Source: an uncultured Pseudomonadota bacterium (GTDB lineage Bacteria > Pseudomonadota > Gammaproteobacteria > Burkholderiales > Burkholderiaceae_C). From it: a DNA stretch of 64,000 bases. Positions 7,779 through 17,447 of this stretch are shown here, piece after piece (position 1 is the first letter of the stretch; each line of letters begins with the position of its first letter). Where the stretch lies: assembly GCA_945952465.1 (NCBI GenBank), contig CAMFIB010000008.1, forward strand, positions 1 through 64,000, given 5' to 3'. The notes beneath the pieces are model-generated. The model ran no database searches, was not told the origin of the DNA, and was given only the letters and a program-made list of their open reading frames with translations. The translations under genes and the position numbers were made by a program.

Positions 7779-8638
7779 GCGCCCAGTTCGGCGCGGGTCG
7801 GCAGCACCGCCAGCACCCCGCGCCGCGCCGCCAGGTGAGCGCCGCAGGCGTTGCCCCGGCGCAGCGCCGCCTCCAGCGGCAGCCCTTCGGCCAGTGCGCT
7901 GCAGAAACCGGCCGAGAACGCGTCGCCGCAGCCGGTGGTGTCCACCGCCGCCACCTCCGGCGCCGGCACCGTGATGGGCGCTTCGCCGCGCGGCCAGGCG
8001 GTGCAGCCGGCCGCGCCCTGGGTGACCACCAGCGTGGGCACCGCGCCGGGCACGCCGCCGCTGGCGCGCCAGTCGGCGGCCTCTTGTTCGTTCAGCAGCA
8101 GCACGTCGGTGTCGGCCAGCAGCGCCGGCGCAATGGCGCGCCACGGCGAGGGGTTGAGCACGGTGGCCACGCCGGCCTCGCGCGCCAGCCGGAAGGCGCG
8201 GGCCAGCGCGGCGTCGCCCACCTCGAACTGGCCGTAGACCAGCCGCGCTGCAGTGATTGCGGACCGCGCCGCCTCGGCCTGCGCCGGCCCCAGCCGCGCG
8301 TTGGCGCCGAAGTCGATGGCGATCATGTTGTGCCCGCATTCGCCGATCAGCGCCACGCCGCAGCCCGACGGCCCCGGCAGGGTGTGCACCAGCGCGGTGG
8401 ACAGGCCTTCATCGGCCAGCCGCTGGCGCAGCGCGGCGCCCCAGGCGTCGTCGCCCACGGCCAGCAGCAGGTCCACCGCCACGCCCAGCCGGTGCGCCGC
8501 CACGGCCATGTTGAGCCCCTTGCCGCCGGGTTCGGTGAAGAAGCCCGAGGCCGCCACGCTTTCGCCCGGCAGCGGCAGGCGCTCGACCGGCCAGCACATG
8601 GCGTGCACGAACGAGCCGACGACGAAGATGCGCGACAC
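7775..8638 (-). CDS. PfkB-family carbohydrate/nucleoside kinase
   Basis: This is a 287-residue kinase of the ribokinase fold. The N-terminal signature PGGKGLNMAVAAHRLG lies near residue 37, and the second PfkB signature DTTGCGDAFSAGF, with the catalytic Asp, is near residue 235. The usual DTTGAGD has Cys in place of Ala here, which is tolerated. The start is a GTG at 8638 (MSRIFVVGSF). Substrate may be ribose, a ribonucleoside, or another sugar; the sequence alone does not decide. The end overlaps the end of the GntR gene by four bases on the opposite strand. Confidence 0.88.
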   Translation of the reverse strand: MSRIFVVGSFVHAMCWPVERLPLPGESVAASGFFTEPGGKGLNMAVAAHRLGVAVDLLLAVGDDAWGAALRQRLADEGLSTALVHTLPGPSGCGVALIGECGHNMIAIDFGANARLGPAQAEAARSAITAARLVYGQFEVGDAALARAFRLAREAGVATVLNPSPWRAIAPALLADTDVLLLNEQEAADWRASGGVPGAVPTLVVTQGAAGCTAWPRGEAPITVPAPEVAAVDTTGCGDAFSAGFCSALAEGLPLEAALRRGNACGAHLAARRGVLAVLPTRAELGA

Positions 8639-8659
8639 CGTGGCGCCCGGAGGTGGCGC

Positions 8660-9763
8660 TCAGCGCCCGCGCAGGTAGTGCTTGCGCCAGAACACGGCAA
8701 CCATCACGACGCCGACCAGCCCCATCAGCAGGCTGGCCCACCAGAAGCCGCCCTGCGTGTGGATGAGCGGGATGAACTCGAAGTTCATGCCGAAGAAGCC
8801 GGTGATGAGGTTCAGCGGCAGGAAGACGGCGGTCAGCGCGGTGAGTGTGCGCATGACGTCGTTGGTGCGGTTGGCGGTGGCCGAGTAGTGCATCTGGATG
8901 GCCGACTCCAGCGACTGCTCCAGCCGCTGCACGTGCGACAGCACCCGCTCCACGTGCTCCAGCGTGTCGCGGGTGCGCACCTGCAGCATCTCGCGGTCCA
9001 CCGCGTCGAAGTCGTCCTCGTTCAGCGTCTGCAGCCATTCGGCCAGCGCGGTGCGCTGGTCCTCGCACATCTCCTGCAGCTGATGCAGCGTGTTGCGGCC
9101 GTCGAGCAGCGCCTGCCAGTTGTGGAAACGGCCGCGCTCGTCGAGCAGGTCGGACTGCCAGCGGTCGAGCTGCGAGGTGAGCAGCCGGCGCAGCTCCAGG
9201 TAGCCGTCGACCATGTGATCGACGATGCGCAGCATCAGTTCGGCCGGGCTGCTGGGCATGCGCACCAGGCCCTTGCGCGCACCCGGGGCAACCGGGTCGC
9301 CGCTGCGGCCGAGCAGGCGGTCGGCAAAACGGTCGCGCACGGCGCAGTCGACCGGGTGCACGGTCAGCAGCACGCGGTCGAACACCGCGAAACCAACCGG
9401 GCTGGTGTCGATGTGGCGCAGCGCCGAGCCGTTGGCGGTGTCCGGCCGCTGCCCTTCGTTGTTCAGCAGGCCGCCGGACAGCAAGGCCGTCTCGCGGCCG
9501 GCCGCGGCGAGGCGGCGGAACACCACCACGTCGTAGACCGAGGTGAAGTCGTAGTGCGACGGCAGCTGGTTGTTCAGCAGGTCCAGCACATGGAACTCCA
9601 GCAGCGCGGTGCCGGTGAGCCGCTGCAGCGCCTCCTGGATCTGCGCCTGGTTCACCTCGAACTCGCGCCGCGCGACCGAAATCCAGAGGAAGCCGCTGGC
9701 CGGCGCGGCGGCGGGCAGGGCGTCGAGTTCGCGGGCCTGGGTGCCGATTTCGAGGATGCGCAT
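8660..9763 (-). CDS. CorA/ZntB-family divalent metal transporter
   Basis: This is a 367-residue inner-membrane ion channel of the CorA superfamily. A long cytoplasmic N-terminal domain with extended helices (about 150-300) leads to two C-terminal membrane segments. The first ends in the signature FFGMNFE, which lines the pore entrance. The periplasmic loop IPLIHTQGG is short, and a basic tail (RKHYLRGR) follows the second segment. CorA members move magnesium, and ZntB members move zinc; the GMN motif is shared, so the ion is undecided. It lies just downstream of hemB on the same strand, eleven bases after it. Confidence 0.9.
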   Translation of the reverse strand: MRILEIGTQARELDALPAAAPASGFLWISVARREFEVNQAQIQEALQRLTGTALLEFHVLDLLNNQLPSHYDFTSVYDVVVFRRLAAAGRETALLSGGLLNNEGQRPDTANGSALRHIDTSPVGFAVFDRVLLTVHPVDCAVRDRFADRLLGRSGDPVAPGARKGLVRMPSSPAELMLRIVDHMVDGYLELRRLLTSQLDRWQSDLLDERGRFHNWQALLDGRNTLHQLQEMCEDQRTALAEWLQTLNEDDFDAVDREMLQVRTRDTLEHVERVLSHVQRLEQSLESAIQMHYSATANRTNDVMRTLTALTAVFLPLNLITGFFGMNFEFIPLIHTQGGFWWASLLMGLVGVVMVAVFWRKHYLRGR

Positions 9764-9774
9764 GGCGGGCCTTT

Positions 9775-10815
<1,041 letters not shown>

Positions 10816-10864
10816 TTATGGCAACGCGGCGTGACGGGGAAACCGCCGGGACTACACTGCCCCG

Positions 10865-11293
10865 ATGCTGTGGGTCAAAGCCTTTCACATCGTCTTCGTC
10901 GCGAGCTGGTTCGCCGGCCTGTTCTACCTGCCGCGCATCTTCGTCAACCTCGCCCTGGTGCCGGTGGAGAGCGTGGCCGAGCAGCAGCGGCTGCTGCTGA
11001 TGGCGCGCAAGCTGCTGCGCTTCACCACCATCCTCGCGGTGCCGGCGCTGGCGCTGGGCCTGTGGCTGTGGCTGGGCTACGGCATCGGTAAGGGGCCGGG
11101 CAACGGCTGGCTGCACGCCAAGCTGGCGGGGGTGCTGCTGGTCATCGGCTACCACCACGCCTGCGGCTCGCTGCTGAAGAAGTTCGAGCGCAACCAGAAC
11201 CGGCGCAGCCACGTCTGGTACCGCTGGTTCAACGAGGTGCCGGTGCTGCTGCTGGTTGCCGTGGTGGTGCTGGTCGTCGTCAAGCCGTTCTGA
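10865..11293 (+). CDS. hemJ: HemJ/CopD-family membrane protein, probable protoporphyrinogen oxidase
   Basis: This is a 142-residue integral membrane protein with four hydrophobic segments. It matches the HemJ (UPF0093/CopD-related) family: MLWVKAFHIVFVASWFAGLFYLPRIFVN at the N-terminus contains the conserved His10 and Arg, and KLAGVLLVIGYHH follows later. HemJ oxidises protoporphyrinogen IX in bacteria without HemG or HemY. Its position divergent from hemB supports a heme role, as does the absence of another oxidase gene in view. The alternative is a generic CopD-family protein. It is followed after ten bases by the VanZ-like gene, on the same strand. Confidence 0.78.
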   Translation: MLWVKAFHIVFVASWFAGLFYLPRIFVNLALVPVESVAEQQRLLLMARKLLRFTTILAVPALALGLWLWLGYGIGKGPGNGWLHAKLAGVLLVIGYHHACGSLLKKFERNQNRRSHVWYRWFNEVPVLLLVAVVVLVVVKPF

Positions 11294-11303
11294 CCGCCGC
11301 GCG

Positions 11304-12479
11304 ATGAGCCCCGACAGCCGCACGCCGCCAGCCGCCGCCGTGCCGCCCGCACCCGCGGCGCCGGCCGTGATGGAGGTGCCGCACCTCACCGCCGCCTGGC
11401 CGCTGTCGCTCATCTACACGGCGCTCATCGTCTACGCCAGCCTGTACCCCTTCGGCGAATGGCGCGACCAGGGCGTTTCGCCGTTCATCTTTCTCACCGC
11501 GCCGCTGCCCAAATACTGGTCGGGCTTCGACGTCATCGCCAACGTGCTGGGTTACGCGCCGCTGGGCTTTCTGTTCGCGCTGGCCGCGCTGCGAACCGGG
11601 CGCGGCCGCGGCGCGCTGGTGGCGGCCTTCGTCGCGCCGGCGCTGCTGTCGCTGGCGATGGAGACGCTGCAAAGCTATCTGCCGACCCGCGTGCCATCCA
11701 ACGTCGACCTCGGGCTGAACGCCTTCGGCGCGTGGCTGGGCGCCACCACCGCCTGGACGCTGGAGCAGCTTGGCGCGCTCGACCGCTGGGGTCGCTTCCG
11801 GTCGCGCTGGTTCGTGCCGCAGTCGCGCGGCGCGCTGGTGCTGCTGGCCACCTGGCCGCTGGCGCTGCTGTTTCCCGCCGCCGTGCCGCTGGGCCTGGGG
11901 CAGGTGATGGAGCGGCTGGAAGCCGGCCTGGCCAGCCTGCTGGAAGACACGCCGTTTCTCGAATGGCTGCCGGTGCGCGACATCGAACTGCAGCCGCTGG
12001 TGCCGGCGGCCGAACTGCTGTGCGTGGTGTTCGGCCTGCTGGCGCCCTGCCTGCTGGCGTATTCGGTGATCCGCTCCAAGCGGCGGCGGGCGGCCGTGAC
12101 CGTTGGCATCCTGCTGGTCGGGCTGCTGGCCACAGCGCTGTCGTCGGCGCTGAGCTACGGGCCGGAACACGCCTGGGCCTGGCTGCGGCCGCCGGTGCAG
12201 GTCGGGCTCCTGCTCGCCACCGCGCTGGCGGGCGGGCTGATCTGGCTGACCACCCGCGCCTGCGCGGCGGTCGGTTTGCTGGTGCTGGGCGTGTCGCTCA
12301 GCGTGCTGAACCAGGCGCCCAACAGCGCCTACTTCTGGCAAACGCTGCAGACCTGGGAGCAGGGCCGTTTCATCCGCTTCCACGGCCTGGCGCAGTGGCT
12401 GGGCTGGATCTGGCCCTACGCCGTGGTGGCCTACCTGCTGGGGCGGCTGTCGCGGCGCGAGGTGCAGCGGCTCGGCTGA
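11304..12479 (+). CDS. VanZ-family membrane protein
   Basis: This is a 391-residue multi-pass membrane protein. A VanZ-like domain covers about residues 35-150: LIYTALIVYASLYPFGEWRD, FDVIANVLGYAPLGFLFALA, and ETLQSYLPTRVPSNVDLGLNAFGAWLG, the last holding the family's Asn/Asp-rich motif. The remaining 240 residues add about six more hydrophobic segments of unknown role. VanZ proteins are linked to low-level teicoplanin resistance in Gram-positives, but their function in Proteobacteria is not established. The ATG at 11304 lies ten bases after the hemJ-like stop; upstream readings would overlap that gene. Confidence 0.85.
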   Translation: MSPDSRTPPAAAVPPAPAAPAVMEVPHLTAAWPLSLIYTALIVYASLYPFGEWRDQGVSPFIFLTAPLPKYWSGFDVIANVLGYAPLGFLFALAALRTGRGRGALVAAFVAPALLSLAMETLQSYLPTRVPSNVDLGLNAFGAWLGATTAWTLEQLGALDRWGRFRSRWFVPQSRGALVLLATWPLALLFPAAVPLGLGQVMERLEAGLASLLEDTPFLEWLPVRDIELQPLVPAAELLCVVFGLLAPCLLAYSVIRSKRRRAAVTVGILLVGLLATALSSALSYGPEHAWAWLRPPVQVGLLLATALAGGLIWLTTRACAAVGLLVLGVSLSVLNQAPNSAYFWQTLQTWEQGRFIRFHGLAQWLGWIWPYAVVAYLLGRLSRREVQRLG

Positions 12480-12545
12480 CACCCGGCGGCGAGCGGCAAA
12501 GGCCGCACCCCAGCACGCCGCCAAGGCCGTTCCTACAATGGCGCG

Positions 12546-12893
12546 ATGAGCCCCTCATCGCCGCATCCCCCGTATTTTTCGCGCCACGTCTTCTTCTGCC
12601 TGAACCAGCGCAAGAACGGCGAGGAGTGCTGCGCCAACCACAACGCCGACGCCGCGTTCGACCACTGCAAGCGCCGCGTGCGCGACGAAGGACTGGCCGG
12701 CCCGGGCCAGATCCGCGTGAACAAGGCCGGCTGCCTCGACCGCTGCTCGGCCGGGCCGGTAGCGGTGGTTTACCCGGAAGGCGTCTGGTACAGCTACGTG
12801 GACCTGGCCGACATCGACGAGATCGTCGATTCCCACCTGAAGAACGGCACCATCGTCGAGCGCCTGCTCACGCCACCGGACGCGGGGCGCTGA
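12546..12893 (+). CDS. Thioredoxin-like [2Fe-2S] ferredoxin-domain protein
   Basis: This 115-residue protein resembles the Shethna-type thioredoxin-like 2Fe-2S ferredoxins. Ligand cysteines are visible near the N-terminus (HVFFCLNQRKNGEECC) and in NKAGCLDRCSAGP, followed by VVYPEGVWYSYV, the standard family ending. Such proteins carry electrons in the cytoplasm; the partner is not known here. It stands 66 bases after the VanZ-like gene and converges on the M48 peptidase gene. Confidence 0.88.
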   Translation: MSPSSPHPPYFSRHVFFCLNQRKNGEECCANHNADAAFDHCKRRVRDEGLAGPGQIRVNKAGCLDRCSAGPVAVVYPEGVWYSYVDLADIDEIVDSHLKNGTIVERLLTPPDAGR

Positions 12894-12909
12894 GGCGGCG
12901 CGCCGGCGC

Positions 12910-13770
12910 TCAGCCCGCCTTCTTCGACCGCTCGTACAGCGGCATCACCAGCGGCAGGTTGCGTTCCATCTGCGCGATGCGGGTGGTGCCCGAGGGGTGG
13001 GTGGAGAGCCACTGCGGCGGCGCGCCCTTGTTGGCGGCGGCCATCTTCTTCCACAGCGTGATGCCGGCGCGCGGGTCGTAACCGGCGCGCGCGCCCAGCT
13101 CCATGCCGACCAGGTCGGCGTCGGTTTCGTTCTCGCGGCTGAAGCTCAGCGTGAGCAACTGCGCGCCGCCGCCGATGAGCTGCTGGCCGATCGCGCCGGC
13201 GCCGAGGAGCTGGCCGAGCAGGTTGGCGCCGATGCTGGTGGCGGCGTTCTTGCCCATGCGCTCGCGGGCATGCTCGCGCAGCGCGTGGGCGATCTCGTGG
13301 CCCATCACCATCGCCACTTCGTCGTCGGTGAGCTTGAGCTGGTCGAGGATGCCGGTGTAGAACGCGATCTTGCCGCCGGGCATGCAGAAGGCGTTGATCT
13401 GCTTGCTGCCGATCAGGTTGACCTCCCACTTCCATTCCCTGGCGCGGGGGTTCCAGTCGTAGGTCAGCGGGACGATGCGCTGGGCAATGGCGCGCAGCCG
13501 CACCACCTGCGGGTGGTCGGCCGGCGCCAGCGCGCGCTGTTCGGCCGCTTTCTTCAGCAGGTCGGCGTACTGCTGGGTGGAGGCCTTCTCCACGTCGGCC
13601 GCCGGCACCAGCTTGGAGAACGACGAATTGCCGCCCACGTCCACGCCCTCGCGCGACACGGCGGGGCCGGTTGCCACAGCGGCCACGCAGGCCAGCGCGC
13701 CGGCGGCGAGCCAGTGGCGCGCGCCGCGCCGGGGTTCAAGCTGCTGCTGTGGTGCTGGTGTGCCCGCCAT
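12910..13770 (-). CDS. M48-family zinc metallopeptidase, exported
   Basis: This 286-residue protease has a signal-like hydrophobic segment at about residues 18-38 after a basic stretch. The zinc motif HEIAH is at 158-162, with the third ligand most likely Glu215 in ENETDAD, as in LoiP/BepA-like peptidases that act in the periplasm on outer-membrane proteins. The conserved NAFCMPGGKIAFYTG strand precedes the active site. The ATG at 13770 is preferred because it gives a signal peptide; a longer open frame runs to 13851 but overlaps the divergent ampG start. Substrate is unknown. The protein is probably periplasmic or lipid-free membrane-attached. Confidence 0.9.
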   Translation of the reverse strand: MAGTPAPQQQLEPRRGARHWLAAGALACVAAVATGPAVSREGVDVGGNSSFSKLVPAADVEKASTQQYADLLKKAAEQRALAPADHPQVVRLRAIAQRIVPLTYDWNPRAREWKWEVNLIGSKQINAFCMPGGKIAFYTGILDQLKLTDDEVAMVMGHEIAHALREHARERMGKNAATSIGANLLGQLLGAGAIGQQLIGGGAQLLTLSFSRENETDADLVGMELGARAGYDPRAGITLWKKMAAANKGAPPQWLSTHPSGTTRIAQMERNLPLVMPLYERSKKAG

Positions 13771-13808
13771 CGCCGGTCCTTTCAAAAGCGTCCGCGTATT
13801 ATTCCCGC

Positions 13809-15161
13809 ATGACCGCTCCCGTGCCTGTGGCAGAAGACCCCAAACCGTCATGGGCCGCGACCTTCCGGGTCTACCTGGAGGGGCCGACGCTGCGCATGCT
13901 GTTCCTCGGCTTCTCGGCCGGGCTGCCGCTGCTGCTGGTGCTGGGCACGCTGAGTTTCCGGCTGCGCGAGGCGGGCATCGACCGCGCCACCATCGGATTC
14001 CTGAGCTGGGTGGGGCTGGCCTATGCGTTCAAGTGGGTCTGGGCGCCGCTGGTGGACCGGCTGCCGCTGCCCGGCCTCACCACCACGCTGGGCCGCCGAC
14101 GCGGCTGGCTGCTGATGGGGCAGGCGCTGGTGATCGCCGGGCTGGTGGGCATGGCGCTGGCCGACCCGCGCGAGGGGCTGGCCGCATTGGTCGGCTTCGC
14201 GGTGCTGGCGGCCTTCGGCTCGGCCACGCAGGACATTGCGCTCGACGCCTACCGCATCGAGTCGGCCGCCACCGAAAAGCAGGCCGCGCTGGCGGCGGCC
14301 TACCAGACCGGCTACCGGCTGGCCATGATCTGGGCCGGCGCCGGTGCGCTGTGGCTGGCGGCGCGGGCCGAGACCGGCGACGCCGGCGCGGCGCTGCTGT
14401 ACCAGAACGCCGCCTGGCAGACCGCCTACCTGGTGATGGCGGCGTCGATGGCGCTGGGCGTGCTGACGGTGCTGCTGTCGCCCGAACCCCCGGCACGCGC
14501 AATGCCGCCGGCCCGCAGCGCCGCCGACTGGCTGCGCGGCGCGCTGGTCGAGCCCTTCGCCGAGTTCCTGCGGCGCTACCGCTGGCAGGCGCTGCTCATC
14601 CTGTCGCTGATCGCGGTCTACCGCATCGCCGACGTGGTGATGGGCATCATGGCCAACCCGTTCTACGTGGACATGGGCTACACCAAGGACGAGGTGGCGG
14701 CGGTGACCAAGATCTACGGCGTGGTCATGACGCTGGCGGGCGCCTTCGTGGGCGGCGTGCTGGCGCTGCGGCTGGGCGTGATGCGGGTGCTGATGCTGGG
14801 CGCGGTGCTCAGCGCGGCCAGCAACCTGCTGTTCGCGTGGCTGGCCACGCGCGGCCACGACCTGAGCGCGCTGATCGCCGTCATCGCGGCCGATAACCTC
14901 TCCAGCGGCATCGCGTCGGCCGCCTTCATTGCCTACCTCTCGGGGCTGACCAACATCCAGTACTCGGCCACGCAATACGCGCTGTTCAGCTCCATGATGC
15001 TGCTGCTGCCCAAGACGCTGGCCGGCTTCTCCGGCGCCTATGTGGACGCCCACGGCTACGTGCAGTTCTTCACCGCCACCGCGATGCTGGGTATGCCGGT
15101 GCTGCTGCTGGTCTGGCTGGCGGGCCGGGCGCTGCCCGCCGCGCCGCGCGACGGGGCCTGA
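13809..15161 (+). CDS. ampG: AmpG-family muropeptide permease (MFS)
   Basis: AmpG imports anhydro-muropeptides from the periplasm for cell-wall recycling. This 450-residue inner-membrane protein has 12 or more hydrophobic segments. It carries family landmarks: GFSAGLPLLLVLGTLSFRLRE near the N-terminus, FLSWVGLAYAFKWVWAPLVDR, GSATQDIALDAYRIE, and in the second half GIASAAFIAYLSGLTNIQYSATQYALFSS. The ATG at 13809 is 38 bases from the divergent M48 gene start. A shorter cousin family without induction function exists, so the link to beta-lactamase induction is not implied. Confidence 0.9.
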   Translation: MTAPVPVAEDPKPSWAATFRVYLEGPTLRMLFLGFSAGLPLLLVLGTLSFRLREAGIDRATIGFLSWVGLAYAFKWVWAPLVDRLPLPGLTTTLGRRRGWLLMGQALVIAGLVGMALADPREGLAALVGFAVLAAFGSATQDIALDAYRIESAATEKQAALAAAYQTGYRLAMIWAGAGALWLAARAETGDAGAALLYQNAAWQTAYLVMAASMALGVLTVLLSPEPPARAMPPARSAADWLRGALVEPFAEFLRRYRWQALLILSLIAVYRIADVVMGIMANPFYVDMGYTKDEVAAVTKIYGVVMTLAGAFVGGVLALRLGVMRVLMLGAVLSAASNLLFAWLATRGHDLSALIAVIAADNLSSGIASAAFIAYLSGLTNIQYSATQYALFSSMMLLLPKTLAGFSGAYVDAHGYVQFFTATAMLGMPVLLLVWLAGRALPAAPRDGA

Positions 15162-15192
15162 TGCGTCGCTGGCGAACCGCGGCTTGCAGCCG

Positions 15193-15207
15193 TTTACGTT
15201 TCTTTAC
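15193..15207. promoter_or_regulatory. CpxR-type direct repeat (TTTAC-N5-TTTAC)
   Basis: TTTAC at 15193-15197 and TTTAC at 15203-15207 are separated by exactly five bases. On the other strand this reads GTAAA-N5-GTAAA, the published CpxR box. It lies about 80 bases before the response-regulator start, where an autoregulatory site is expected for an OmpR-family system. Confidence 0.6.
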
Positions 15208-15283
15208 GCAGGCTTCGTTCACGCGCAGCCTCGTCAAACCACACTGAATGCGAGGGGCGGCAGGCGCCGCTTAGACTGAAAAC

Positions 15284-15988
15284 ATGAACCAGAACCTGTT
15301 GATGATCGAGGACGACTCCCGGCTGGCCCAGATGGTCGGTGAGTACCTGCGCCAGTCCGGCTTCGGCTTCACGCACGCCGCCGACGCCACCAAGGGCCTG
15401 GAGCAGGCCGAGGCGCAGGCGCCCGACCTCGTCATCCTCGACCTGATGCTGCCCGACATGGACGGCCTGGAAGTCTGCCGCCGGCTGCGCGGCCAGTCTG
15501 GCGCACTCGCCAAGGTGCCGGTGCTCATGCTCACCGCCAAGGGCGACCCCATGGACCGCATCATCGGCCTCGAGATGGGCGCCGACGACTACCTGCCCAA
15601 GCCCTTCGAGCCGCGCGAGCTGCTGGCGCGCATCCGTGCCATCCTGCGGCGGCGCGGCGAAGCCCCGCAGCAGGCCAGCAAGGCGCTGACCTTCGGCTCG
15701 CTGGAAATCGACCGCGACGCCCGCACCGTGAAGGTGGCCGACCAGCTCTGCGACCTCACCTCGTACCAGTTCGACCTGCTGCTGGCATTGGCCGAGCGCG
15801 CCGGCCGCGTGCTCACGCGCGACCAGATCATGGAAGCCGTGCGCGGCCGCGAGCTGGAGGCCTTCGACCGCTCCATCGACGTGCACATGGGCCGCATCCG
15901 CGCGGCCATCGAGGAAGACGTGAAGAACCCCAAGCGCATCGTCACGGTGCGCGGCGTGGGCTACGTGTTCGCCAAGCAGCAGGACTGA
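15284..15988 (+). CDS. OmpR-family response regulator
   Basis: This 234-residue DNA-binding response regulator has a receiver domain (about 1-120) and an OmpR winged-helix effector (about 140-232). Asp53 in LVILDLMLPDMDG is the phosphorylation site; the acidic pair Asp10-Asp11 and the conserved Lys in LPKPF complete the pocket. The kinase gene follows after 95 bases, so the two form a two-component system. A CpxR-type box in front suggests it is CpxR-like and autoregulated; this is inferred from the site, not from a family search. Target genes are not known. Confidence 0.95.
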   Translation: MNQNLLMIEDDSRLAQMVGEYLRQSGFGFTHAADATKGLEQAEAQAPDLVILDLMLPDMDGLEVCRRLRGQSGALAKVPVLMLTAKGDPMDRIIGLEMGADDYLPKPFEPRELLARIRAILRRRGEAPQQASKALTFGSLEIDRDARTVKVADQLCDLTSYQFDLLLALAERAGRVLTRDQIMEAVRGRELEAFDRSIDVHMGRIRAAIEEDVKNPKRIVTVRGVGYVFAKQQD

Positions 15989-16052
15989 GTGTTGAACAGC
16001 CGCGTCGCCATGCACAATCCCCTCCGCCACCGGGCCACCCCAGGGCGGAGAC

Positions 16053-16101
16053 GGGCCCCTCGGGGGGCAGGGAGTTGCACGCCGTGAACGACCGTGGGGG
16101 C
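16053..16101 (+). repeat. R2 dispersed repeat, copy 1
   Basis: This segment shares the 15-base core CCCCTCGGGGGGCAG and, 23 bases later, GTGGGGGC with copy 2 at 48083-48129. It lies across the ribosome binding site and the proposed GTG start of the sensor kinase gene. The core is itself a hairpin-like CCCC/GGGG palindrome. Confidence 0.6.
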
Positions 16102-17367
16102 GAACGCACCTGGCGGCAACGGCCCTGGCAGCGCATGACGCAGCGGCTGTGGCTGAAGATGTGGCTGGCGGTGGTGGGCGCGGTGATGGTGCTCACGCTG
16201 CTGGTCGGCTGGGCCTGGCGGCTGGCGGCCGATCCGCCGCTGCGCGAGGTGCGGGTGCGCAACGAGGCGGGCCAACTGGTGGGCGCGGCGCAGTCCAAGC
16301 CGCGCGACAACGACGACGCCGAAGAAGACAACGCCCGCCCGCCGCGGCCACGCGGCCCCGAGTTCGACGTGACGCTGGCCGACGGCCAGGTGCTCAACAT
16401 CCACATGCCGCGGCCGCAGCGCAACTTCTGGGCGCGGCCCGGCGGTTTTCTGTGGACGCTGGCCCTGGTGGGCCTGGGCGTGGCGCTGGCCACCTACCCC
16501 CTCGTGCGCCACCTCACGCGGCGGCTGGAGCGGCTGCAGCGCGGCGTGGAGCAGTGGGGCGACGGCGACCTGTCGGCGCGCGTGAACGTGGGCGGAAAAG
16601 ACGACGAGATCGCCTTTCTGGCCGGCCGCTTCAACCACGCGGCCGGGCAGGTCGAGACGCTGGTGCGGTCGCACAAGTCGCTGCTGGCCAACGCCTCGCA
16701 CGAGCTGCGCTCGCCGCTGGCGCGCATCCGCATGGGGCTGGAGCTGTTGGGCGGTGACCCGGCCTCGCCGACCCGCGCCGAGATCGCCCGCAACATCGGA
16801 GAGCTCGACACATTGATCGACGAAATCCTGCTGGCCAGCCGGCTCGACGCCCGGCAGGCCGACGTGGGCAGCTTCGAGCCGGTCGATCTGACCGGCCTCG
16901 CCGCCGAGGAGTGCGCGCGGCTGGGCAACACGGTGCAGGCGGAACTGCACGCCGAGTTCGACGCGCCGCCCGTCATGGTGCTGGGCGTTTCGCGGCTGCT
17001 GCGCCGGCTGGTTCGCAACCTGCTGGAGAACGGCCGCCGCTATGGCGACGGCCGCATGGACGTGGACATTGCCACCCGCGGCGACCGCGCGCTGCTGCGG
17101 GTGAGCGACCACGGCCCCGGCGTGCCGCCCAGCCAGCGCGAGCGCATCTTCGAGCCCTTCTACCGGCTGCCCGGCGCGAGCGAAAGCGAGGGCGGCGTGG
17201 GGCTGGGCCTGGCGCTGGTGAAATCGATCGCCGAACGCCACGGCGGCAGCGTGCGCTGCGACGACCAGCCCGGCGGCGGCGCCAGCTTCGTCGTGGAGCT
17301 GCCGCTGCTGGCCAACGCACCGCCGCCACACCCGGCCGACGCCGGCGGACGCCTGACGCCGGCCTGA
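16084..17367 (+). CDS. HAMP-domain sensor histidine kinase
   Basis: This is the membrane kinase partner of the preceding regulator, 427 residues from the GTG at 16084. A first membrane segment is at about 22-42, a short periplasmic loop rich in Asp and Arg at about 45-118, then a second membrane segment. HAMP follows (RHLTRRLERLQRGVEQWGDG), then HisKA with His206 in NASHELRSPL, then the ATPase with NLLENGRRYG, DHGPGVP and GVGLGLALVKSI. The start is uncertain. A TTG at 16075 and an ATG at 16135 (MTQRLWLKM) are alternatives; the region before 16135 is derived from repeat R2, so the shorter form is plausible. The sensed signal is unknown. Confidence 0.9.
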   Translation: MNDRGGERTWRQRPWQRMTQRLWLKMWLAVVGAVMVLTLLVGWAWRLAADPPLREVRVRNEAGQLVGAAQSKPRDNDDAEEDNARPPRPRGPEFDVTLADGQVLNIHMPRPQRNFWARPGGFLWTLALVGLGVALATYPLVRHLTRRLERLQRGVEQWGDGDLSARVNVGGKDDEIAFLAGRFNHAAGQVETLVRSHKSLLANASHELRSPLARIRMGLELLGGDPASPTRAEIARNIGELDTLIDEILLASRLDARQADVGSFEPVDLTGLAAEECARLGNTVQAELHAEFDAPPVMVLGVSRLLRRLVRNLLENGRRYGDGRMDVDIATRGDRALLRVSDHGPGVPPSQRERIFEPFYRLPGASESEGGVGLGLALVKSIAERHGGSVRCDDQPGGGASFVVELPLLANAPPPHPADAGGRLTPA

Positions 17368-17379
17368 GCCGGCTGCCAG

Positions 17380-17447
17380 TGAAATGTGGGGCCAAATCGG
17401 CCCGAAGTCAGCGCCGAATGGCGCTTTTGAGCTATAGATTCAGGAGC
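17380..17447 (+). repeat. R1 dispersed repeat, copy C
   Basis: The copy contains CCAAATCGGCCCGAAGTCAG, then CGCCGAATGGCG, then AGCTATAGATTCAGGAGC. It fills the gap between two convergent genes. Its tail overlaps the last five codons and stop of waaF: the TAG stop at 17432-17434 comes from the repeat's CTATAG. Confidence 0.7.
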
